A DNA stretch of 6,449 nt from JAFGIT01 sp016929465 [NCBI: Candidatus Coatesbacteria bacterium] (lineage in GTDB: Bacteria > B130-G9). Of the stretch, positions 1 to 4,692 are shown piece by piece. Every line of letters begins with the position of its first letter. Position 1 is the stretch's first letter. Below the pieces are notes generated by a model that searched no databases, was not told the DNA's origin, and was given only the letters and a program-made list of their open reading frames with translations. The stretch covers positions 1-6,449 of the forward strand of contig JAFGIT010000163.1 of the NCBI GenBank assembly GCA_016929465.1. The letters are read 5' to 3'. The position numbers and the translations under genes are program-made.

Positions 1-1956
1 GAACAGGTTCGGGATTATGTAGGTGGAGTCGCAGCTCAGGATACCTCGATGGAGTCCATGAACCAGCGCGTCCTTTAACTCCCGCCTCGCTGAGAGCAGA
101 TAGCGGATGTAATCAGCATCCATCAGCTGCAGCGGACCGAGCGCCAGGTTGTAGCCGAAGCCCGCTGCGAGATTAATGCTGTCTATATTGTAGCCTCCCA
201 GGAATAGCCGATACCTGTTCAGGCTCTCGAGCCCCGGTGTGGATAGGACCTTCGCGATATCCCAATCCTGCGAGCCATCGACGTAGCGGAACATATCTCG
301 CTCGGGGCCTTCGGTCATGATCGCAAGGTCGGGATTCGCCGACTTCGAGACCGCGCTGACCTCTCTCAGCAGTTTATAGGCTGCGTAGTTGAAATTGTTC
401 CCGCCGGGTGGGTGGTCGTGGAGCGGGCTGTGACAGACCCAGTCCCACTGGAATCCATACGAGTCGAAATAAAGGCCATCGATCACGAGCGAATCCGTCA
501 GGTCAAAACACACCCTGGAGAGGTAATCGAGCCATTCGAGCGAGTCCGGACAGAGGGTCCAGTTATTAACATAGGGGTCGTAATATCGCCCATCCTCATC
601 GATCATCGACCATTCCGCGCCGTGGGCGTGTCCAGCCTCGGAATCGACGTGAATGATGAACGGCTCGACATAGAGAATGACGCGGCCGTCCTGCTCGTGC
701 ACCGCCTCGATCCCTTCTCTGAACGCCTTCTCGCCGCCGAAGTCCGTCCGCGCTTTATACTCGCCTTTATTTACCCAGCATGAATAAGGGTCTTCGCAGC
801 GGCCGATACCTTCCCAGAAGTCGGTCAGGTAGAGCACGCTGGTTCCCATTCGCTGCGCCTCGTCGAGAAGTGCCGGGAGCTCATAGAAGCTATTGATCTT
901 CTCACAGAGGACCTGGACGGGAATCGTCAGAAGAGAGCCACCAGAGGTCTCTGACGACGGTGCATAGATCGCGACCGTCTCAGAGAACCAGCCCGGGATC
1001 TCGTCGCGCACCAGGTTTTTCGGCTCCCTTGGCACCTCGATGGAGAGGTAACCATAATCGGAGACGTCCATGGAATTTGCGTCGGGTGGGTAGATTATGA
1101 GGTTGACGTTGTGATAGCCCCATTCGGCTGTCCAATAGAGAAAAGTCGTCGCGGATTCCTGTGCCTCGAGACTGTCTATCAGTTCTTCCTTCAGGATGAT
1201 GCCGTCGATCATCCAGCTGACACCAACGAAGCCGGATGTAGGGATATCACCCTGGTTCGATACGACTCCGAGGAAGTAGACCTCTTCCCCGACCGAGACC
1301 GTTGCCGGAAGGTATGTCAGCAACGACACTCTGACATTCTTGAATGGGATCTCGAGGAGAAGGTCCGATGAGGTTTGAAGGGCATATTCCGTCTCCGGCT
1401 CGCCCATGAGTTCGTCGCCGTCAACATCGACGCAGTCGGTCATCTTGTCCCAATCGATTGTGATCTTCGACATCTCTGGCCAGATCGACCGGCCGCTCTT
1501 TTTCTGGAACATGATGGCATCCTGCGCATCGACGATGCCGTTGCGTGTGACGTCTCCCGGGATGCAGCCACCTGTTGGCGCGCCCTTTCTCTCGGGGCCC
1601 ACCTGCCATTCATCGTCTCCCCGCTTCGCCCACAGCTGGACATGATAGGTCTTGCCGTTCGTAAGGCCGGTGATCTGGTATCGGGTCTGCGGCCTTATCT
1701 CGACGCTATTGTCGGGAAAGCCGGGCGTCGTGCCCCATCGTATCTCGAAGCTGTCCACATCGGACACCGGGGCGGCATCCCACCTCAGATCGAGATATCC
1801 ATATCCGGCCGTCACGTCGAGCCCGCCTGTGCCGCCCAATCCGATTGCGGGCGTTAGAGCAGCGACAAACATCAAAAATGCCAGGATGTGTCTTGCGTGT
1901 CCGATGCGGCCGGGGAGCCTGCGATCGCTTTTAGCGAAGCTATACTTGAACCACAT
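1..1956 (-). CDS. Secreted multidomain protein with FN3, dockerin-like, CARDB-like and DUF6259-like TIM-barrel glycosidase domains (3'-partial)
   Basis: An open frame of 652 codons starts at ATG 1956-1954 and leaves the window without a stop. Residues 1-39 look like a signal peptide: a basic N-region with several Arg and Lys, then the hydrophobic stretch HILAFLMFVAALTPAIG. Residues about 44-128 resemble fibronectin type III (YLDLRWDA, YQITGLTNGKTYHVQLWA). Residues about 131-197 resemble a dockerin, with calcium-loop-like GDVTRNGIVDAQDA and a weaker DVDGDEL. Residues about 207-310 look like a CARDB/Ig-type domain (VVSNQGDIPTSGFVGVSW). From about 313 onward the sequence resembles a TIM-barrel glycoside hydrolase of the DUF6259 type: GRVILYVEP, LCPDSLEWLDYL, IDGLYFDSYG, a His-rich HSPLHDHPPGG and IMTEGPE. 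D493, D498 and E549 are candidate catalytic acids by analogy only. The likely role is extracellular glycan binding or cleavage; the substrate is unknown. A strong ribosome binding site fixes the start. The gene follows the SDR-DegT fusion by 25 bp, so co-transcription is likely. Secretion and FN3 are well supported; the hydrolase family is from motif memory. Confidence 0.88.
   Translation of the reverse strand, partial: MWFKYSFAKSDRRLPGRIGHARHILAFLMFVAALTPAIGLGGTGGLDVTAGYGYLDLRWDAAPVSDVDSFEIRWGTTPGFPDNSVEIRPQTRYQITGLTNGKTYHVQLWAKRGDDEWQVGPERKGAPTGGCIPGDVTRNGIVDAQDAIMFQKKSGRSIWPEMSKITIDWDKMTDCVDVDGDELMGEPETEYALQTSSDLLLEIPFKNVRVSLLTYLPATVSVGEEVYFLGVVSNQGDIPTSGFVGVSWMIDGIILKEELIDSLEAQESATTFLYWTAEWGYHNVNLIIYPPDANSMDVSDYGYLSIEVPREPKNLVRDEIPGWFSETVAIYAPSSETSGGSLLTIPVQVLCEKINSFYELPALLDEAQRMGTSVLYLTDFWEGIGRCEDPYSCWVNKGEYKARTDFGGEKAFREGIEAVHEQDGRVILYVEPFIIHVDSEAGHAHGAEWSMIDEDGRYYDPYVNNWTLCPDSLEWLDYLSRVCFDLTDSLVIDGLYFDSYGFQWDWVCHSPLHDHPPGGNNFNYAAYKLLREVSAVSKSANPDLAIMTEGPERDMFRYVDGSQDWDIAKVLSTPGLESLNRYRLFLGGYNIDSINLAAGFGYNLALGPLQLMDADYIRYLLSARRELKDALVHGLHRGILSCDSTYIIPNLF
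1840..1956 (-). other. Signal peptide of the FN3/dockerin/TIM-barrel protein
   Basis: The first 39 codons encode a long basic N-region (Lys4, Lys9, Arg12-13, Arg17, Arg22) followed by an uncharged hydrophobic core at about 24-38. A small-residue stretch (AIGLGGTGG) then leads into the first predicted beta-strand domain. Cleavage near Gly39 is a guess within a few residues. An ATG codon (Met29) lies inside the hydrophobic core, but starting there would destroy the signal, so the upstream start is preferred. Confidence 0.65.
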
Positions 1957-1960
1957 ATCA

Positions 1961-1968
1961 ACCTCCTT
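1961..1968 (-). promoter_or_regulatory. Ribosome binding site of the TIM-barrel protein gene
   Basis: The minus strand reads AAGGAGGT four bases before ATG 1956, an almost ideal Shine-Dalgarno match. It lies in the 25-bp gap after the TAA of the preceding gene. No terminator or promoter fits in that gap, which supports one shared transcript. Confidence 0.85.
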
Positions 1969-1981
1969 GAACAGCAGAACC

Positions 1982-4144
1982 TTATGAGTTGGTGAAATGG
2001 GCAACTATCTTGCTGAGGGCTTGGACCACGTCGTTGGCGTCATCCGCGTGCATCGCCGGATGAAGCGGCAGAAAGACCATCTGCGATAGCAGCGTCACCA
2101 CCTCGGATGAGATGTTGCTCGAACGCTTTGCGGCCTTCCCACGAGACCTTGCCATCGCGATATCCGCAGCGCATCCGCCCGCGCACTTCCGGACCTCGAT
2201 CTTCTCCGCCTTCATCAATCGCTCGAGCCGCCAAGCGTCGATCGTCAATTCATCAAAGTCGATAAACACGGGATATCGGCTTCCCGACCTGCTGATGCCA
2301 TCGGCCGGCGGAACAGTCCTCACATGAGGTATGTTCATCAGGAGCTCGTCATAGACCTTCTGGAGGTTGCGGCAAGTTGCCACATTGTCGTAAAGTCGCT
2401 CCAGGTTGGAAGTGCCGAGCATCGCTGATATGGGTGATAGCCCAAGGAGTCGGTGAACAAAGGGCTGTGGTCCGTCGGTAAGCCTGCAGGCGAGGAAATC
2501 AATGACTCGCTCCTTTTCCGCCGGGTCCCTCAAGAGGATCGCACCGCCGCCCAGCGTGGTCACCTTCTGGTCCGCGCCGAGGTCCAGTATGACAGCCTTG
2601 CCGTAAGCAGTTATGTCCCTTTCGCAGATCGCCGCGCCCATCAGGTTCTGGGCATCGACTATCAGGGAGCACTGTGTCTCGGTCAGCATCGCATCGATAA
2701 TCTCGAGTTGTTCGGGAAGGTCGAGTACGGAGCCGGCCACGAGCGCAGTCGCGCCCTTTTCCAGGTGGCGTCTCAGACGGTCAAGGTCGAAGCAGAGCGT
2801 ATTCTCGTCTATCTCGCAGATTATCGGCTCGAAGCCAAGCTGCGACGCGGCTGTGTGGACCCTCGAATCCGCGAAGGGATGCATGATGATGCTCCGACAA
2901 CCATCCCTCTTGAGCATCGAGAAGGCGCCCAGGATCGCGAGGTAATGCGAGTGAAGCAGCAAGGCAGCCGCGATGTCGAAGTTTTCTCGAAGCGAGCTCT
3001 CGAACTCGCCAATCGGATCCCCGAGTTGGCCGTCCGCAATGCCCTTGAGCGAGTCCGAGATCTTCTCCCTGTCCGTGCTGCTGATTGCCGGCAGGCAATT
3101 CGGTAGGAATTTCGTCCTGGCCGTCTCGCCACCCTCGGCGACCGGTATATTCATTAGCCGCTTCAAGTGCATTACGTTGAAATAAGGCGTGCTGTAGGGC
3201 TCGGGCAGCAGGCCGCCGTGCAGGGCTTCCGCGATCTCCTTGACGCCGTCTGCCGGCGTTCTCTCGGTCTGATAGCCCAACACGTCCCCGATCTTGTCGA
3301 ACCGCACTCGATAGGACCTTCGGTCAGCATCGTCCGGCGCGACCTCGACGTTGATATCCGGCAGCTCGTCCGCGACTATGTCGGCGAGGTCCCGAATGCG
3401 CAGGTTGTGCTCGTTACGGCCAACATTGAAAACCTCGGAGGTGATGAGCTTGCGGTCCGAGTTCAGGACCATCGCGATCGCTCTCGCCGCGTCATGTACG
3501 TGAAGGAATGGGCGCCACTGTGCGCCGCCTCCGAGCACTATTATCTCGCCCTTCTCGACTGCGCTCATAGTCATCAGGTTGATCGCAAGGTCGAACCGCA
3601 TCCTGGGAGAATAGCCGTATAGCGTCGCCTGGCGAAGCGCTGTCACGGCGAATTTCTCGTCGGACATGGCAAGGAGCGCTCGCTCCGACTTTATCTTGAG
3701 CCTCGCATAGAGCGAGACCGGCAAAAGCGGAGACATTTCGCCGACGAGCTTATCGCCGCAAGAGCCATATACGCTGGCGGACGATGCGAACACGAACCTC
3801 TCGACGCCGCGAGCCTGCGCCATCTTCGCGAGTTTGATCGTCGCAAGATGGTTGATCTCCTCCGCCATCGTGGGTGAGAGATCGCACGACGGGTCGTTTG
3901 CTAGGCTTGCGAGATGGACGACCGCCCAGACACCGTCCAGGAGCCAGTGGAATTTCTCGATGGCGCGGATGTCGCCCTTTACTAATTCGAACCTGTCCTT
4001 GTCGAGAACGCTGAGAAGACCACTGTCGCTGAAGTAGAGCCGGTCGAAAACGCGGATATCCGCTCCTTTTTCGACGAGAAGCGGGCAGAGCTGGCAGCCA
4101 AGATAGCCCGCCCCGCCGGTCACCAGAATCTTTTTGCCCTGCAA
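1982..4144 (-). CDS. Bifunctional fusion: extended SDR NAD-dependent epimerase/dehydratase + divergent DegT/DnrJ/EryC1/StrS-type PLP domain
   Basis: Residues 1-331 are an extended short-chain dehydrogenase/reductase acting on nucleotide sugars. Visible features are the Rossmann motif TGGAGYLG (9-16), HLASLA near 77-82, SSASVYG (121-127), the catalytic pair Tyr146-x-x-x-Lys150, QWRPFLHVHDAARAI (209-223) and VFNVG (238-242). Residues about 345-720 match the DegT aminotransferase fold: a helix like the family's N-terminal EFE segment (GEFESSLRENF), Asp497-Ala-Gln for the pyridine nitrogen, Lys527 followed by VTTLGGGA at the Schiff-base position, and a typical C-terminal FLPLHPAMHADDANDVVQAL. Each half is about full family length, with a short linker at about 331-345. 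The usual SGTxAL phosphate-binding motif reads SHYLAI, and the Ser five residues before the lysine is Leu522, so PLP binding may be altered. Translation starts at TTG 4144-4142; a later start would remove the Rossmann motif. The expected role is cytoplasmic nucleotide-sugar modification, perhaps amino-sugar synthesis for a surface glycan. The substrate is not readable from sequence. TAA at 1984-1982. Confidence 0.9.
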   Translation of the reverse strand: MQGKKILVTGGAGYLGCQLCPLLVEKGADIRVFDRLYFSDSGLLSVLDKDRFELVKGDIRAIEKFHWLLDGVWAVVHLASLANDPSCDLSPTMAEEINHLATIKLAKMAQARGVERFVFASSASVYGSCGDKLVGEMSPLLPVSLYARLKIKSERALLAMSDEKFAVTALRQATLYGYSPRMRFDLAINLMTMSAVEKGEIIVLGGGAQWRPFLHVHDAARAIAMVLNSDRKLITSEVFNVGRNEHNLRIRDLADIVADELPDINVEVAPDDADRRSYRVRFDKIGDVLGYQTERTPADGVKEIAEALHGGLLPEPYSTPYFNVMHLKRLMNIPVAEGGETARTKFLPNCLPAISSTDREKISDSLKGIADGQLGDPIGEFESSLRENFDIAAALLLHSHYLAILGAFSMLKRDGCRSIIMHPFADSRVHTAASQLGFEPIICEIDENTLCFDLDRLRRHLEKGATALVAGSVLDLPEQLEIIDAMLTETQCSLIVDAQNLMGAAICERDITAYGKAVILDLGADQKVTTLGGGAILLRDPAEKERVIDFLACRLTDGPQPFVHRLLGLSPISAMLGTSNLERLYDNVATCRNLQKVYDELLMNIPHVRTVPPADGISRSGSRYPVFIDFDELTIDAWRLERLMKAEKIEVRKCAGGCAADIAMARSRGKAAKRSSNISSEVVTLLSQMVFLPLHPAMHADDANDVVQALSKIVAHFTNS

Positions 4145-4150
4145 TCTAAT

Positions 4151-4157
4151 CCCTCCC
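4151..4157 (-). promoter_or_regulatory. Ribosome binding site that decides the TTG start of the SDR-DegT fusion
   Basis: The minus strand reads GGGAGGG six bases before TTG 4144. No ATG or GTG with comparable spacing precedes the Rossmann motif, which begins nine codons into the frame. Together the site and the motif support the TTG start. Confidence 0.75.
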
Positions 4158-4173
4158 GGTTGGCCTAAGAATG

Positions 4174-4188
4174 CGATTCACAGAATCG
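4174..4188. repeat. Small hairpin in the probable leader of the SDR-DegT gene
   Basis: Arms CGATTC (4174-4179) and GAATCG (4183-4188) are perfect 6-bp complements around the loop ACA. The hairpin lies about 30 bp upstream of the TTG start and next to the predicted transcription start, so it could sit at the 5' end of the mRNA. No function is evident. Confidence 0.45.
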
Positions 4189-4194
4189 ATTATT

Positions 4195-4222
4195 AGAATA
4201 CCAGCTCGCACCCCAAACTCAA
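4195..4222 (-). promoter_or_regulatory. Weak candidate sigma70-like promoter for the SDR-DegT gene
   Basis: On the minus strand a -35-like TTGAGT (4222-4217) and a -10-like TATTCT (4200-4195) are separated by 16 bp, in a locally AT-rich patch (TATTCTAATAAT). A start near 4188 would give a leader of about 40 bases carrying the ribosome binding site. This is pattern matching only, and the promoter consensus of this organism is unknown. Confidence 0.25.
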
Positions 4223-4307
4223 AGGGATTGATGCGCCCTTGGACTGCGGTGGCTCGACGCCGCCGAGATCGAATCTGGTGAACGCTTGGCTTGGGATTCC
4301 TGTCTGT

Positions 4308-4548
4308 TCGACCCCTTCAGGGTCGATTTGAGGATAACGATATGCCTTCTGAGTCCGTAGGCTTCCGCCATACGGCTATCATTGTATTCCCCCTATCAGG
4401 GGAAGGATGCCGGCATCGGGCGCATCGAACACAGGCTTGTCTGAATGCCTCCAAGCCCAGAATGGGCTTCCCAATGGTAGCCGTAGGTGGGAGCCTGCGG
4501 GCCTATACGGCATGAGTAAACAAAATAGAGACAGCCCTGAAGGGGCTG
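4308..4548. repeat. Array of short hairpins/palindromes (intergenic palindromic repeat element)
   Basis: Within 241 bp lie: TCGACCC/GGGTCGA around CTTCA (4308-4326); CCGTAGGC/GCC-A-TACGG around TTCC (4355-4375, one bulged base); TTCCCC/GGGGAA around CTATCA (4387-4404); the perfect 12-bp palindrome GATGCCGGCATC (4406-4417); AAGCCCA/TGGGCTT around GAA (4453-4469); a longer GCCGTAGG...CCTATACGGC structure (4480-4511); and CAGCCC/GGGCTG around TGAAG (4532-4548). The first and last hairpins have reverse-complementary cores (CCCTTCAGGG and CCCTGAAGGG), giving the block mirrored ends. Such arrays recall intergenic palindromic elements of uncultured bacteria, some of which are mobilised by Y1/RAYT-type transposases. 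No transposase is present here, so any mobile origin is inference. Confidence 0.7.
4518..4548 (-). terminator. Possible intrinsic terminator of the beta-helix gene
   Basis: In the minus-strand transcript the stem CAGCCC/GGGCTG (4548-4532, loop CTTCA) is followed directly by TCTCTATTTTGTTT, a T-rich though interrupted tail. It lies about 145 bases after the beta-helix stop codon and before the next gene. The stem is short (6 bp) and belongs to the hairpin array, so termination may be incidental. Confidence 0.35.
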
Positions 4549-4599
4549 CACATCCAGTGCAAAATCAGGGCCGATGGATTCCCGCATTTGCGCTCTCCC

Positions 4600-4672
4600 T
4601 TCCCCTATTGACCCCTTTGACCTTTTCCCCTTTTGACCTATTGACCCTTTGCCCTTTCTCCCTTCCCCTTTA
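4600..4672. repeat. Degenerate 8-bp tandem repeat, strand-asymmetric polypyrimidine tract
   Basis: Read on the plus strand, consecutive units are TTCCCCTA, TTGACCCCT (one extra base), TTGACCTT, TTCCCCTT, TTGACCTA, TTGACCCT, TTGCCCTT, TCTCCCTT and CCCCTTTA. The phase holds for about nine units. TTGACC itself occurs four times (4608, 4617, 4633, 4641). On the minus strand it gives a purine-rich RNA with repeated GGTCAA just after the stop codon of the beta-helix gene. It may be a minisatellite born by slippage; no function is evident. Confidence 0.65.
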
Positions 4673-4692
4673 TCCTTTTATCCCCGTGGCGG

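Larger units (their letters stand above)
4145..4692. other. 548-bp gene-free gap rich in hairpins and a short tandem repeat
   Basis: No convincing gene lies here; short frames on either strand simply translate the repeats. Reading from high to low coordinates, the gap holds a pyrimidine-rich (+ strand) 8-bp degenerate tandem repeat (about 4600-4672), a small CGCA/TGCG palindrome at 4583-4592, a terminator-like hairpin (4518-4548), a set of further hairpins (4308-4511), about 85 bp with no clear structure (4223-4307), a weak promoter candidate (4195-4222), a small hairpin (4174-4188) and the ribosome binding site of the SDR-DegT gene. Confidence 0.8.

Noticed and set aside
412-1857. Plus-strand open frames at 412-783, 1111-1371 and 1375-1857
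   Set aside because: They are antisense to the clearly coding minus-strand frame of the secreted protein, have no recognisable domains, and lack good ribosome binding sites.
1957-1981. Terminator or promoter between the fusion gene and the secreted protein gene
   Set aside because: The 25-bp gap is mostly ribosome binding site, and no stem-loop or -35/-10 pair fits.
2453-3622. Plus-strand open frames at 2453-3106 and 3167-3622
   Set aside because: They lie antisense to the SDR-DegT gene, whose motifs are unambiguous; their openness follows from GC-rich codon use on the opposite strand.
4308-4548. CRISPR array
   Set aside because: The repeats are palindromes of differing sequence, with no constant direct repeat, no regular spacer length and no cas genes nearby.
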